Shown here: positions 15,793 to 25,548 of the stretch, piece after piece
How the letters are laid out: each line of letters opens with the position of its first letter
How positions within the stretch are numbered: the first letter of the stretch is position 1
From: Deltaproteobacteria bacterium
GTDB lineage: Bacteria > Myxococcota_A > UBA9160 > UBA4427
Direction of reading: 5' to 3'
Assembly (NCBI GenBank): GCA_002719955.1
Contig: PBFW01000067.1
Span: 62,001 to 126,000, forward strand
Length of the DNA stretch: 64,000 nucleotides
Notes under the pieces: model-generated
The model's input: only the letters and a program-made list of their open reading frames with translations
Told to the model about the DNA's origin: nothing
Databases searched by the model: none
Made by a program: the position numbers and the translations under genes

Positions 15793-18783
15793 TCAGCGGC
15801 GGCTGCGAACAACCCTTTTGAGTCTGGCGATGACCTCGGAGCTCTCGGGGGTGGCTTTCAGGGAGCGCGCGATCGCCAGGCAAGCCCCAGCGACTTTCCG
15901 CGTGTTGAAGTGGCTCACCGAGATCTGGTCGAGCGTGGCCCAGGCGAGTTCTTCTTCGCCCGCGACGGCGCCCGCTCGAGCGCGTTGGAGATAGACATCA
16001 CTCGTGCGCTCGCGTGTCAGGAGTTGGTCGGTCAGGACCAGCGCTTCGCGGCCCCGTGCCGGTGTCCCCTCCTCGAGGCGCCAAGCGACACGCGCCTTGA
16101 CCGCGAACCCGTGGAGCAGATCGCCCGGTGCGATTCGCGCGAGTGCTTCATCGAGGGCCCCTAGAGCGTTCCAGTCGAGGACTTCGAATGCAGTCTGGAC
16201 GTCGAGAACCAGTTGTTCCACTTTGCTCCACTTGAGGTCGAATGTTTCGGCCGGGGTGTGGGCTCGGGTGATCAGCAGCCCTCCGCGCGCGGCCGGATTC
16301 GTCGGATCGGCTTCTACGGATCGTTGGAAGAGCGCGTGCGCGCGGGCTCTTTTTCCGGCGTCGAGAGCGAGCCAGGCCTTCGCGGAGAGTTCGCGCGCGG
16401 CGGGGAGTCGGTCGGCGACCCGGTGGGCACGCTGCTGCTCTCCGTTCCGGGCCATTCGTCGAATCACGGCCTCGGGGACGAGGGTCGCCAGGGATTCGGC
16501 GGTCAAGGGATCTGCAGTCGCGAGATTCGCGTCGAAGGCACTGGAATTCGACATCCTGTAAGCGGGTGGCAGGCGGGTCGTTGCGAGTCGGTTATGATCG
16601 TCGGTATTGAGCGGATATCCCTCGGCGAGCGCACGCACGCCGTTATTTCCGAGCGTCCAACTAGCGACCAGGTCCTCGACGCGGTGGATTCCTTGAAGGG
16701 CGAAACTCTCGGGTGCAATCCGGAGGGCAGCTGGGCCCGATTCGATCAAGTCGATCGGTTCGTTCGAGGCCATGAACACGAGCGCTGCCGGAACCGGCCG
16801 ATAGACGTAGACGTACGCGAAGACGTCGCTCATCGCCGCCATCAGGCTTCCGAAGAGCGGGACATCGACGAAGCCCTGCCCGATCCATTGGATGAAGACA
16901 CCGCCGGGCTCGAGCTTCGATTTCGTGAGTTCGAAGAATTCCCTCGTGTATAGATGGGATGCGCCCGAGGTCCAGGGGTGTGAAGGCTGGGACACGATCG
17001 CGTCATAGACCTTGTCCGTCAGGTGCATCGCCCCGCGCGCGTCGCCCAGGCGAAGCGATACGCGCGGATTCGAGAGGGGATCGATCGGGCGTGGCACCAA
17101 CCGATTTGCGATGACCACCTCTTCTTCGAGTTCGATCACATCGATCGACGATACGGAGGAGGCGGCCGCTTCGAGGGTCCTCGCTCCGCCCAATCCGATG
17201 ATCAACATCTCGTCGGTCTCGGGCCGCGCTGCGGTCGGCAGCAGGGAGAGCCAGGCCGTTTCGTTCGGTCGGATCCTGGGCACCTCCGGTCGGTCGATCC
17301 CGGATTCCGGGAGCCCGTTGGTGAGCAGCCGCCAGCCGCGCCTGTTCTGCACGACGGTGACCGTCGCCGAACGGCCGACGCCGAGGTAGAAGAGTGAGCC
17401 CTGCATGCGCGTTCCGCTGATTGCGGAGTGCATCAAGAGGTTCGTCGGCTGTGGGAGGCCGACGATGATCGAGCCGATCAGGCTCAGCGTGGCGAGGCCG
17501 ACGAGAATATTTCGGCGCGGTACGCTCACCCAGGCGGCGAGGCTGGCGAGGCCGAGGCTCGTGATGACGCCCACCAGCGCCGTGTTCTGGAGTCCGAGCA
17601 GAGGGAGAAGGAAGAAGCCGGCGAGGATCGCGCCAACGATCGACCCGACCGTGTTCCAGGCGTAGACGCGCCCGCTGACCGAAGCTGCTTCCTCCGCATC
17701 CCGCGCCAGCAGACGCACGCCGAAGGGGAAGGTCGCCCCTATACAGAGGGTGACGGGGAGCAGAATGATCCCCGCTGCTGCGGCGCCCGGTGCGGGGGTC
17801 GCGGGATTGGCGCCGACCGCCTGGGCGAGATCGGGCAGCCGATCCGCCGCGCGAAAGGCGAGGTAGGCGAGCATGCCCGAGCCGAGCTGGGCCACGGCAA
17901 AGCCGCGAATAGCGGCCTCCCGGGTCTTCGCGAAGCGCGAAGCGAGGGCGCTGCCGAGGGCGATCCCGAGCAGGAAGCTCGAGAGCATCGAAGCGAAGGC
18001 CGCCGTGCTGCCGCCGAGTACCTGACCGAGGAGCCGTGTCCAGAGCACTTCGTAGACGAAGGAGACGGCGCCCGAGATCGTCATCGCGGGCAGGATCCAG
18101 TGGAAGCGTCCCTTGTGGGCGGTCTGCGTGGTGTCGCCCGCGGGCTGGCCGGTGATTCCACGTGCGAGGGCGGCCGCCGCGAGGAAGACGATGGCGTTGC
18201 CGACGATGCCGATGTGGACCGTCTGCCGCAGGCCGAATTGCGGGAGTAGATAGAAGGCCGCGACCAGCGTTCCCGCGATCGCGCCAAAGGTGTTGACGGC
18301 GTAGAGCACGCCGATCCGGGGCCCCACCTGGGCATCCTCGGAAACCGCATAGCGAGCGAGCAGGGGAAGCGTTGCGCCCATCAGTGTTGTACACGGAGCG
18401 AGGACCACGAAAGAACCGAAGAGATGAAAGATCGCGGTCGTCAGCGCCATCGTCTCGGGCGGTGCGTCGAGCCCGCCGGCCAATGAAATGTAGAGGGCCT
18501 GGACGGCGCGGATCATGAACGGAACACAGAGCGCGCCGACGGCGATTCCGAGCTCGAGCAGGCCATAAGCGAGAACGGGTCGCGTCAATCGCCGCACGAC
18601 CCGCGCCGCGATGGCTGCGCCGGCAGCGAGGCCGCCCATATAGGCCGCGAGCACCGCGACGACGGCGAGCTCCGCGGTGCCGAAGAGGAAGGCGAACTCC
18701 CGCGTCCAGGCGGTCTGGTAGAGCAGGGCGGCGAAACCCGAGACGAAGAAGCAGACCAGAAGGAGGAGAAAACGGAGATCCAT
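15793..18783 (-). CDS. Membrane-bound spermidine synthase-like protein with TPR tail
   Basis: 996 residues in three parts: an N-terminal polytopic domain (about 1-450, at least 12 hydrophobic segments, MFS-like); a spermidine-synthase/SAM-fold domain (about 520-780; LIIGLGGARTLEAAA, IDVIELEEEVV, LRLGDARGAM, VSQPSHPWTSG); and a C-terminal TPR-like helical part (about 830-990). Such membrane/aminopropyltransferase fusions are common in lipid-rich aerobes but uncharacterised. Residue patterns of the polyamine site are only partly recognisable, so the reaction may not be polyamine synthesis. Start ATG 18783 leads straight into the first membrane helix. Upstream lies the MFS gene (239-base gap). 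Confidence 0.85.
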   Translation of the reverse strand: MDLRFLLLLVCFFVSGFAALLYQTAWTREFAFLFGTAELAVVAVLAAYMGGLAAGAAIAARVVRRLTRPVLAYGLLELGIAVGALCVPFMIRAVQALYISLAGGLDAPPETMALTTAIFHLFGSFVVLAPCTTLMGATLPLLARYAVSEDAQVGPRIGVLYAVNTFGAIAGTLVAAFYLLPQFGLRQTVHIGIVGNAIVFLAAAALARGITGQPAGDTTQTAHKGRFHWILPAMTISGAVSFVYEVLWTRLLGQVLGGSTAAFASMLSSFLLGIALGSALASRFAKTREAAIRGFAVAQLGSGMLAYLAFRAADRLPDLAQAVGANPATPAPGAAAAGIILLPVTLCIGATFPFGVRLLARDAEEAASVSGRVYAWNTVGSIVGAILAGFFLLPLLGLQNTALVGVITSLGLASLAAWVSVPRRNILVGLATLSLIGSIIVGLPQPTNLLMHSAISGTRMQGSLFYLGVGRSATVTVVQNRRGWRLLTNGLPESGIDRPEVPRIRPNETAWLSLLPTAARPETDEMLIIGLGGARTLEAAASSVSSIDVIELEEEVVIANRLVPRPIDPLSNPRVSLRLGDARGAMHLTDKVYDAIVSQPSHPWTSGASHLYTREFFELTKSKLEPGGVFIQWIGQGFVDVPLFGSLMAAMSDVFAYVYVYRPVPAALVFMASNEPIDLIESGPAALRIAPESFALQGIHRVEDLVASWTLGNNGVRALAEGYPLNTDDHNRLATTRLPPAYRMSNSSAFDANLATADPLTAESLATLVPEAVIRRMARNGEQQRAHRVADRLPAARELSAKAWLALDAGKRARAHALFQRSVEADPTNPAARGGLLITRAHTPAETFDLKWSKVEQLVLDVQTAFEVLDWNALGALDEALARIAPGDLLHGFAVKARVAWRLEEGTPARGREALVLTDQLLTRERTSDVYLQRARAGAVAGEEELAWATLDQISVSHFNTRKVAGACLAIARSLKATPESSEVIARLKRVVRSRR

Positions 18784-19021
18784 GGTGACTCTTCGGGTTC
18801 CTGATGGTGGATCCAAATAGGAGATCGTCGCTGGAGAGAAGCCGCCCGCGATTCGGTCCTCGTGTGGGTCAACGGGTTTAGCGCGCCTCCGGAGGCTTTG
18901 CCGATCTGAGTCGAAGAGCTGCCGAGCCCTTGCCTGTGGCTCTCCGGTCACGCGGGTTGAATGGGTCCGTCGCTCCGTCGAGGGGATATCACACCGCTGC
19001 GCTGATCTCGGGGGTGGCGGA

Positions 19022-20323
19022 TCAGCGGGTGTCTTCCGACGCGATGGCCCGGCGTTCGAAGACCCAGATCGTGGCGAAGACGACGAAGAGGATCATCGGG
19101 GCGATTGCCAGGGTCTCGAAGGATCGGGACGAGGCCTGGGCGAGCACGCGCTCGAGGGACTCGCCGCTGAGCTGTGCAAAGGCCCCGTCGCTCCCCGCAA
19201 TTTCGATCTTGGCCCGGTCGAAGACCCGCCCGAGCGCCGGCAGGACGAAGGCGATCGAGAGGGCACCCGCGACGCCCATCAGTCCGAGGAAGAATTCGCC
19301 CCCACGTGGATAGCGATCAGCCACGTTGGCGAGCATGGTCGGCCACAGAAAACAGACCCCGAGTCCCCAGATCGTGGCGGCGGCGATCCCCGTGATCGGC
19401 GAGTCGGCGTGGCTCAAGGCGACGAGGCCCAGGCCCGCGAGGGCGGTCGAGAGCCAGAGCATGCCCAGCGGCGAAAGGCGGCGGGCGATCGGGCCAGCGA
19501 AGTGGCGCAGCACGAACATCATCAGGCTGACATAGACGAGGAGCAGAATGCCACGCATGCCGACGGTGCGCGAAAGCGCCAGATCGATCCATTGGCCGGG
19601 CGCGAGTTCGGCAGCGGCGGTCAGCAACATGCACGCCCACCATACGAGAAAGGTCGGTTGACGCAGGATCTCTCGGAACATCTCGGCCATTGGGATGCCC
19701 GCGGCCTCGCGCTCGGTCTTCGGGAATCGCAGGGCCGCCGCGAGAACCATGACGGCGAGGGCCGGTGGCAACATGAGCGCGAATTGCGCCTCCCATGAAA
19801 AGCCGAGGGCCTCGAGGCCGAGGGCAGCGAGTCCGCCCGCGATGATGCCGGCGGGCCACCAGGCGTGTACGACGTTCAGCCGATTCGTCTTGTCGTCCGG
19901 ATAGGCCGCCGCGGTCAACGGATTGACGGCCGCTTCCATGAAACCCCAACCGAGGCCGCAGAGGCCGAATCCCAGCCAATAGAGTCGATAGAGCGCATCG
20001 CCCTCCAGCCATCGATCCCCGGTCGCGACCAACCCCGATCCCAGGGCGAAACAAGCGCCGCAGAGACCGAGTGCCCGGCCCATGCCGATCACGGCGAGGA
20101 GCGAACTCGCCAAGAAGAGCGTGAGTCCAAATCCGAGGAAGGCGATTCCGAGCAAGGCACCGGCGAGTTCCCCTGCCTGACCGGCATCGAGGGCGATGAG
20201 GTGTTCGCGCTGGAGCGCTCCGATCAGCGAGAGCCGCAGAGAGAAGGAAAGACCTGCCGTCGCCAGCGCCAGGGCGGAAACAAAGAAGAGGAGCCCGGGC
20301 CTGGAGGTCGAGTGTCCCTTCAC
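19022..20323 (-). CDS. MFS transporter, sugar-permease (FucP)-like
   Basis: 433 residues with 12 predicted membrane segments. The motif AVNPLTAAAYPDDKTNRLN (about 128-146) and the following HAWWPAG resemble the FucP/fucose-permease branch, which moves sugars or related solutes with protons. Its ATG overlaps the stop of the acyl-CoA dehydrogenase gene upstream (ATGA), so it is in that operon and could import or export a compound handled by the two dehydrogenases. The substrate is unknown. Confidence 0.85.
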   Translation of the reverse strand: MKGHSTSRPGLLFFVSALALATAGLSFSLRLSLIGALQREHLIALDAGQAGELAGALLGIAFLGFGLTLFLASSLLAVIGMGRALGLCGACFALGSGLVATGDRWLEGDALYRLYWLGFGLCGLGWGFMEAAVNPLTAAAYPDDKTNRLNVVHAWWPAGIIAGGLAALGLEALGFSWEAQFALMLPPALAVMVLAAALRFPKTEREAAGIPMAEMFREILRQPTFLVWWACMLLTAAAELAPGQWIDLALSRTVGMRGILLLVYVSLMMFVLRHFAGPIARRLSPLGMLWLSTALAGLGLVALSHADSPITGIAAATIWGLGVCFLWPTMLANVADRYPRGGEFFLGLMGVAGALSIAFVLPALGRVFDRAKIEIAGSDGAFAQLSGESLERVLAQASSRSFETLAIAPMILFVVFATIWVFERRAIASEDTR

Positions 20324-21504
20324 GCCGGCCCGCCGGTCCGCAGGTCACGCGGCAGACCGAGACCGCGCTCCCCGATCACGTTGCGCTGAATGTTGGAGCT
20401 TCCGGCAGCGATCCCCGAGGCGAGTTCGAAGAGGTATTGATCGACCCAGTCGGTCTCTTCGGCCGAGGTCGAGACGGTGTTCCAGGTCGAGCGCGTCGGC
20501 GCCAGGAGCCCGTCGTCCCCGATCAAGTCGAAGCCGAGCTGGGCGATCTGTTCGCCGATCTCCGTTCCATAAAGCTTGTTCACGAGAAGTGGGAGCACCA
20601 CGAGGCCGTCTTCGCCCCGCGCTGCTGCCGAGAGCCGCCGAAGCGTCATCGTCTCGGCACAGCGAACCTCGCCTTCGATTTCCGCGAGCCGCTGGCGAAC
20701 CAAGGGGTCCTGGCTCGCGGGTTGACCGTTGCGCAGGGTCGACTGGGCGAGGGAAAGCAGCGCTCTGAAACGCTGACGCAGACGCGGGCCGCCGCCGAGG
20801 TTTCGCTCGTGTTTGAGGTTCGCGCGGGCGACGCGCCAACCTTCACCGCGCTCGCCGACGATCCAATGCGCGGGCGTTCGCACGTCATCGAAGAAGACCT
20901 CATAGAAATGCGTCGCACCGGTGATCTGTCGCAGCGGGCGCACGTCGAGACCCGGCTGGTTCATCTCGAGGAGCAGGTAGGAGATTCCTGCGTGTTTGTC
21001 GGCCTCGGGCTCGGTGCGGAACATGCCGAACATGAATCCGGCGTCCTCGGCGTCACTGGTCCAGATCTTCTGCCCGTTGATCACCCACTCTTCCCCGTCG
21101 AGATGCGCCGTGGCGCGGAGAGAAGCGAGGTCGCTGCCCGCACCGGGTTCGCTGTAGCCCTGACACCAGATGGCGTCGCCCAGGAGGGTGGGTGGGATGA
21201 ACTGTTCGCGCTGCCAATCGGCCCCAGCCTCGAGCAGGGTCGGCACGATCATTCCCGTGCTCTGGGGACCGAGGCGCCAGGAGAAGGGCGAGGCATCGAA
21301 GAGTTCGGAGACGATCGTTTCGCGAATCGGGTCGAAGGGCTCTTCGGCGCCGCCGAAACGCTTGGGGATATGGCGATAGAGATAGCCGCGCTCCGTTGCG
21401 GCGAGTAGAAAGGAGCGGCGCTCGATGTCCTCTGGCGTTTCGGCGAGGAATTGTTCGACCTCCTGGCGAAAGACATCGTATTCGGGGCCGTATTCGAGAT
21501 CCAT
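20320..21504 (-). CDS. Acyl-CoA dehydrogenase, subunit A
   Basis: 394-residue flavoprotein that introduces the 2,3 double bond into an acyl-CoA. Typical marks are CQGYSEPGAGSDLASL (FAD/substrate site), GEEWVINGQKIWTSDA and the C-terminal GSSNIQRNVIGERGLGLPRD. Together with the adjacent dehydrogenase at 21568, read in the same direction, it looks like a heteromeric pair of the kind used on steroid side chains or other bulky acyl-CoAs. Its stop overlaps the MFS start. ATG at 21504 leads directly into family sequence. Confidence 0.93.
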   Translation of the reverse strand: MDLEYGPEYDVFRQEVEQFLAETPEDIERRSFLLAATERGYLYRHIPKRFGGAEEPFDPIRETIVSELFDASPFSWRLGPQSTGMIVPTLLEAGADWQREQFIPPTLLGDAIWCQGYSEPGAGSDLASLRATAHLDGEEWVINGQKIWTSDAEDAGFMFGMFRTEPEADKHAGISYLLLEMNQPGLDVRPLRQITGATHFYEVFFDDVRTPAHWIVGERGEGWRVARANLKHERNLGGGPRLRQRFRALLSLAQSTLRNGQPASQDPLVRQRLAEIEGEVRCAETMTLRRLSAAARGEDGLVVLPLLVNKLYGTEIGEQIAQLGFDLIGDDGLLAPTRSTWNTVSTSAEETDWVDQYLFELASGIAAGSSNIQRNVIGERGLGLPRDLRTGGPA

Positions 21505-21567
21505 GTCAGTGTGCTCCTAGAATGTGTCCCGATACATTCGCGCGTGCGGTTTATTTCGAGCGTTCGT

Positions 21568-22647
21568 CTACCAGTCTGCGAGTGCGGCGAGTCGCTCTCG
21601 ATGAGCGGCGGGCGATCCCAACCACGTGCGGTCGTGTATGGCTCGTTTGAGCCAGAAATGCACATCGCATTCCCAGGTGAAGCCGATGCCGCCGTGGAGC
21701 GAAACGGCTTCACGCCCGATTTGTACGACGCGGTCGGTGATATGCGCCTTTGCCGTGGCCGCTTCCCGGGCGACCTCGTCCCGGCGATGGTCGAAGGCGT
21801 AGGCGGCATACCAGATCAACCCGCGCATCGGTTCCGCCTCCATCGCCATTTTCGCCAGCTGGTGCTTGACCGCCTGGAATTGTGCGATCGGAGTCGAGAA
21901 TTGCTCGCGTGCAAGCGCATAATCGACGGTCGCTCGGATCAGCTTCCAGGCGGCGCCGAAGGCGTCCGCGGCCAACAGGATTCGCGCTGCGTCCATCACG
22001 TCTGCGGCGGCGCCATCGTCCGCGGCGAGGAGATCGACTGGGGTGTCCTCAAGGTGAAGGTGGGCCAGCGCGCGTCCGCGATCTACCGAGTCGACCGTTT
22101 CCAGACGGAGACCCGCGGCGTTCTTCTCGATGAGGCCCAATCGTCCACCCGCGAGGCCGACGACCGAGACATCGGTGTGGGGGCCGACTTCGCCGAATCG
22201 TTTCGAACCGCAGGCGCGTCCGTCCTCGAGGGCGAGCGACCAATCCCCGGGCTCCCAGACGCCGCGCTTCTCCGCAAATGCGCAGCCGCCGACCACCTCG
22301 CCCGTGGCGAGTCGCGGGAGCCATTTTGATTTCTGTGCTGCGCTTCCTCCGCGCGAGATCGCGATCGTGGCGAGGGCATGGCCGAGAAAGGGTCCGGGTA
22401 CAGCCCCGTCACCGAGGATCTCGAAGGCCAACGCTAGGTCGAGCATCTCGAGCCCCGCTCCGCCGAAATCTTCGGGAACGATCAGCCCCGGCAGGCCGAC
22501 CTCCGCGGCTCGCTGCCAGAGGTCTTCGTCGAACCCCGTTCCCTCGTCGAAGCGGGTGCGAAGGTGTTGGGCCGAGAGTTTTTCCGCCGTGAAGCGGCGC
22601 AGTGATTCCTGGAGCAGGTCCTGTTCTTCCGTCAGTCCAAAATGCAT
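21568..22647 (-). CDS. Acyl-CoA dehydrogenase, subunit B
   Basis: 359 residues, starting MHFGLTEEQDLLQESLRRF, the usual beginning of the smaller subunit type. VSLHGGIGFTWECDVHFWLKR near the C-terminus is the conserved FAD/tetramer motif. The central domain is divergent (few of the usual substrate-site residues), typical of the partner subunit in two-gene acyl-CoA dehydrogenases. Start ATG 22647 matches the family; in-frame ATGs upstream add a basic tail. It follows lutC by 108 bases on the same strand. Confidence 0.9.
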   Translation of the reverse strand: MHFGLTEEQDLLQESLRRFTAEKLSAQHLRTRFDEGTGFDEDLWQRAAEVGLPGLIVPEDFGGAGLEMLDLALAFEILGDGAVPGPFLGHALATIAISRGGSAAQKSKWLPRLATGEVVGGCAFAEKRGVWEPGDWSLALEDGRACGSKRFGEVGPHTDVSVVGLAGGRLGLIEKNAAGLRLETVDSVDRGRALAHLHLEDTPVDLLAADDGAAADVMDAARILLAADAFGAAWKLIRATVDYALAREQFSTPIAQFQAVKHQLAKMAMEAEPMRGLIWYAAYAFDHRRDEVAREAATAKAHITDRVVQIGREAVSLHGGIGFTWECDVHFWLKRAIHDRTWLGSPAAHRERLAALADW

Positions 22648-22755
22648 GCTGAGTCCGTTCGGCCTCCGTGGCGCGCGCTGAGGATCGATCATTCTCGCAA
22701 GTCGGCGTCGTCTCGGCACCTGCGGATTCGTTCTTCCCTGCCGGCCTCTCGCGAG

Positions 22756-23346
22756 TCAGCTCCGGACGAGCACCAGGCTCATCGTTCGCGGGCCATGCGC
22801 TCCGAGCACCAGCGCCTGTTCGATATCCGCTGTCTTCGACGGACCGCAGAGAAACCAACCGAAGCGGGCGTTGCGCAGGTCGATGCGCTGGTAGGCCTGG
22901 TGGAGCGTGGGGACGAGGGCGTGTTGGTCTACCAGGATGACCAGATGCTCGGCGAGCAGGGCACTGGCGCGTTCGAGCGGAGAGCGTGGGATATGCCAGG
23001 CCGCGCCGTTTTCGACGACGGCGAATTCGGCACGAAGGACGCAGACTTCGAGTGGAGCGAGGTCGTGGACGTGGCTCGCCCCGGCGGCGATCCCCCGGGC
23101 GGGCAATGCCGCGTCCGAAGAGTAGAGGTGTTCGACGGCGGCGAGTTCGAGGGGCCAGTCTATTTCAGTCGGCCAATGATTCACAGTGGCCCGCTGAAGA
23201 TGCCCCCCCGCGAGCTCGAGGCGCGCCTGCAGGGTCGCTTCTGGATCCGGGGGCATCGCTGGATGTGCCACCCTGGTCGGCGCTGCCCCCGTCGCCGCGC
23301 ATGCCGCTTCGAGTCGCCCGAGGATCGCTTCGCGGGCTTCACTCAT
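22756..23346 (-). CDS. lutC: L-lactate utilisation protein LutC (LUD domain)
   Basis: 196 residues of LUD domain, the small subunit of the LutABC iron-sulfur L-lactate oxidase. The C-terminal CGPSKTADIEQALVLGAHGP is the signature region. Its ATG overlaps the lutB stop (ATGA), giving one lutA-lutB-lutC transcript. Confidence 0.92.
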   Translation of the reverse strand: MSEAREAILGRLEAACAATGAAPTRVAHPAMPPDPEATLQARLELAGGHLQRATVNHWPTEIDWPLELAAVEHLYSSDAALPARGIAAGASHVHDLAPLEVCVLRAEFAVVENGAAWHIPRSPLERASALLAEHLVILVDQHALVPTLHQAYQRIDLRNARFGWFLCGPSKTADIEQALVLGAHGPRTMSLVLVRS

Positions 23347-24782
23347 CGTCGCTCTTCCGCGCCAAGGGCCTCGACTGCCTCCTGCTGGGCGCGATAGAGG
23401 TCACGAAAACTCTTTGCCGGGATCTCGGGGAGGGTGCGTTCTCGCGTCCAGGGTGCGGCCAGTCGAATGAGCCAGGCGCTGGGCAGGGCCCGGGCGATCC
23501 ATCGCCCCCAGTGTGTGAGCCGCCGGTAGGCCGCGGGTCGTGCAAAGAGCCGGCCCACGATGCCGAAGGCGAGTCGCCTTTTCGTCGAGTGGTACCCGCC
23601 TTCTGCGAGTTGTTCGCGCCAGGCCAGGAGCTGACGGTGGATGGGAATCGCGACCGGACAGATTTCGCTGCACGATCCGCACAGGGTGCACGCGTGGGGA
23701 AGTTCGGCATGTCGAGTGGGATCACGGCTCGGCTCAAGGACGGAACCGATGGGGCCTGGGATCGTCGCGCCATAGCTGTGGCCACCGCTGCGTCGGTAGA
23801 CGGGGCAGGTATTCAGGCACGCGCCGCATCGGATGCAGGCCAACGCATCGCGCAGCGTCGGCTCGGCGAGCAGCCGACTTCGGCCGTTGTCGACGACGAC
23901 GATGTGCAGTTCGGGCGCCGATCGCGCGTGTCGGGTGGCCGTACCCGGCGTGTCGCGTAGTGCTTCGCGGGGGCCTCGGAAATGGGAGGTATAGGCCGAG
24001 ATTGGCTGCCCTGTCGCCGATCGGGCGAGCAGTCGCAGGAAGGGCGCCAGGTCACTCTGTTGGGGAAGGATCTTTTCTAGGCCGACCGAGGCGATATGGA
24101 GATCCGGGAGCGCGGTCCCGAGGTCGGCGTTGCCCTCGTTCGTGACGACGACGAGGGTGCCGGTCTCGGCAATCACGAAGTTCACCCCCGTGAGCCCAGC
24201 CCGAGCACCCAGAAAGCGCTTGCGGAGATCCTCTCGCGCGATTGCCGTCAATTCGTCTGGGTCATCGAGACCCGGTGGACTCCCCATCTCCTGTGCGAAG
24301 AGGGCGCCCACCTCTTCGCGGCGCAGGTGGATGGCGGGCATCACGATATGGCTGGGTGCTTCATTTCGCAGTTGGACGATGCGCTCACCGAGGTCGGTGT
24401 CGACGATTTCGATCCCGAGCTTTTCGAGGACGGGATTCAATCCACACTCCTCGGTCAGCATCGATTTGCTCTTGACGACTCTGCGGATGTTTCGCTCGCG
24501 TAGCAGCCCGGCGACGATCCGGTTGTGTTCGTTCGCATCCTGCGCCCAATGGACGACCGCGCCCGCCTGGGTCGCTTCCGCCTCGAAGCGCCGCCAGAGC
24601 TCTGGCAAGCGAGAGAGCGCATCCCGTTTGATCGAAGCAGTTTCGACCCGAAGGCTCTCCCAGTCGGGAACGAGATCGGCTGCCCGATCTCGTTTGGCGC
24701 GCACGAACCACAGGGCCGCGTCGTGCCAGCGCGTGCGATCTTCGTCGGCGACGAAGTCGCGGGCGCGATTAACGTGCCCCAT
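23343..24782 (-). CDS. lutB: L-lactate utilisation iron-sulfur protein LutB
   Basis: 479 residues: an N-terminal LUD domain and two 4Fe-4S motifs, CIRCGACLNTCPVYR and CTLCGSCSEICPVAIP. It acts with LutA and LutC to oxidise L-lactate to pyruvate at the cytoplasmic side, with electrons going to the respiratory chain. Its start lies inside the end of lutA (14-base overlap) and its stop overlaps the lutC start. Confidence 0.95.
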   Translation of the reverse strand: MGHVNRARDFVADEDRTRWHDAALWFVRAKRDRAADLVPDWESLRVETASIKRDALSRLPELWRRFEAEATQAGAVVHWAQDANEHNRIVAGLLRERNIRRVVKSKSMLTEECGLNPVLEKLGIEIVDTDLGERIVQLRNEAPSHIVMPAIHLRREEVGALFAQEMGSPPGLDDPDELTAIAREDLRKRFLGARAGLTGVNFVIAETGTLVVVTNEGNADLGTALPDLHIASVGLEKILPQQSDLAPFLRLLARSATGQPISAYTSHFRGPREALRDTPGTATRHARSAPELHIVVVDNGRSRLLAEPTLRDALACIRCGACLNTCPVYRRSGGHSYGATIPGPIGSVLEPSRDPTRHAELPHACTLCGSCSEICPVAIPIHRQLLAWREQLAEGGYHSTKRRLAFGIVGRLFARPAAYRRLTHWGRWIARALPSAWLIRLAAPWTRERTLPEIPAKSFRDLYRAQQEAVEALGAEERR

Positions 24783-25548
24783 TGGAACTCCGGTGGGGCG
24801 TCGAATCCGCGAGGCTGATCGCGAGGATTTCGGCGACGTGCATCACTCGGATCGGAATCTCACGCTTGCGTGCGAGACCCTCGAGGTGCAAGAGGCAGGA
24901 GACGTCCGTCGAAGTGAGAATCTCGGCTCGGCCTCGATGATGGTCCTGCAGGCGGTCGAGTCCCATCCGGTTGGAGACCGCCTCTTCTTCGATCGCGAAG
25001 ACGCCGCCGAAGCCACAGCACTCGTCGCTTCGGTCGAGATCGACGAACTCGAGCTCTGGAATTCGCGCGAGCAGGGTCCGGGCCGGATCGAGCTGGGGCG
25101 GGTCACGTGTTTCCGACGGGCTTCCCAGTCGAAGTCCACGCAGCGCGTGACAGCTCGCGTGAAGGCCGACGCGATGGGGAAAGGGGGAGCGCGGTGCGGG
25201 CTGGCAGAGCTGAGCCGCGAGGAATTCGCAGAGCTCGAAGGTATTGGCCGCGAGCCGTGCGGCTGCGGAACCCGGCGCGAAGCGTTCGAGATGGTCGCGC
25301 AGGGTCGCTGCACAGCTTCCTGACGGCGTGACGATGCAGTCGAATTGGTCGAATACCGCTACGAAATGCCGCGCGAGATCCCGGGCGCGACCCGCTTCAC
25401 CCGCCGTTAGAAAGGCCTGGCCGCAGCAGGTCTGATCCTCCGGAAAGGCGGGTTCGATCCCTACGTTTCGCAGAATCTCGAGCGCAGCCAGGCCCACCTG
25501 GGGCTTTAGCTGATCGACGTAGCAGGGCACGAAGAACGCAACGTGCAT
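24769..25548 (-). CDS. lutA: L-lactate utilisation protein LutA (cysteine-rich CCG domains)
   Basis: 259 residues with two CCG-type cysteine-rich domains: FVPCYVDQL ... DQTCCGQ ... SGSC in the first, ASCH ... SDECCGFGG in the second. This is the heterodisulfide-reductase-like subunit of the LutABC complex. First gene of the operon; no permease or LutR-type regulator is adjacent, so its control is unknown. Confidence 0.95.
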   Translation of the reverse strand: MHVAFFVPCYVDQLKPQVGLAALEILRNVGIEPAFPEDQTCCGQAFLTAGEAGRARDLARHFVAVFDQFDCIVTPSGSCAATLRDHLERFAPGSAAARLAANTFELCEFLAAQLCQPAPRSPFPHRVGLHASCHALRGLRLGSPSETRDPPQLDPARTLLARIPELEFVDLDRSDECCGFGGVFAIEEEAVSNRMGLDRLQDHHRGRAEILTSTDVSCLLHLEGLARKREIPIRVMHVAEILAISLADSTPHRSSNGAR

